Source of the DNA: Sphingomonas sp.
Lineage (GTDB): Bacteria; Pseudomonadota; Alphaproteobacteria; Sphingomonadales; Sphingomonadaceae
DNA: 6,211 bases
Assembly (NCBI GenBank): GCA_030146605.1
Contig: JASLBO010000311.1
Span: 1 to 6,211 of the forward strand
Direction of reading: 5' to 3'
Shown one piece after another: positions 6,210-6,211 of the stretch (its first letter is position 1; every line of letters starts with the position of its first letter). The notes under the pieces are model-generated. The model saw only the letters and a program-made list of their open reading frames with translations, was not told the origin of the DNA and made no database searches. The translations under genes were made by a program, and so were the position numbers.

Positions 6210-6211
6210 GC

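Overview
The window is high-GC DNA (clearly above 60% by eye) with long, richly GC-biased open frames on the minus strand. It carries a very large TonB-dependent receptor with a sphingomonad-style plug domain. Together these point to an alphaproteobacterium, most likely of the Sphingomonadaceae. This is inferred from protein style only; there is no rRNA or other marker gene here.

All three genes that can be supported lie on the minus strand, so they read from the right end of the window to the left. (1) At 5706-6209 is the C-terminal 167 residues of a protein whose start lies beyond the window. It contains a His-Leu-Val-Gly block followed by a short alpha/beta region, which loosely recalls the nuclease-like tails of polymorphic-toxin and eCIS-associated proteins, but it cannot be named firmly. 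(2) At 2269-5340 is a complete 1023-residue outer-membrane TonB-dependent receptor with signal peptide, TonB box, plug and 14 mature-chain cysteines. It is preceded by a 365-bp non-coding leader/promoter region and closed by a strong 12-bp stem terminator. (3) At 1-2049 is the N-terminal 683 residues of a large secreted or surface protein. Seven beta-propeller-like repeats are followed by at least three cadherin-like repeats, and the rest runs off the left edge.

The intergenic regions hold the most structure not explained by coding. There is a perfect 12-bp inverted repeat spanning 80 bp in the leader of the receptor gene and a 14-bp palindrome farther upstream. An 18-bp dyad sits directly in front of the ribosome-binding site of the repeat protein and overlaps a possible -10 element. 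The terminator after the receptor and the separate dyad/promoter region before the repeat protein suggest two transcription units rather than one operon.

A functional link between the genes is not shown by the sequence. The receptor would import a TonB-energised ligand across the outer membrane, and the repeat protein looks like a type I-secreted adhesin or surface protein lacking an N-terminal signal peptide. Very long plus-strand open frames (682 and 1091 codons) lie antisense to the two large genes and are judged to be composition artefacts.
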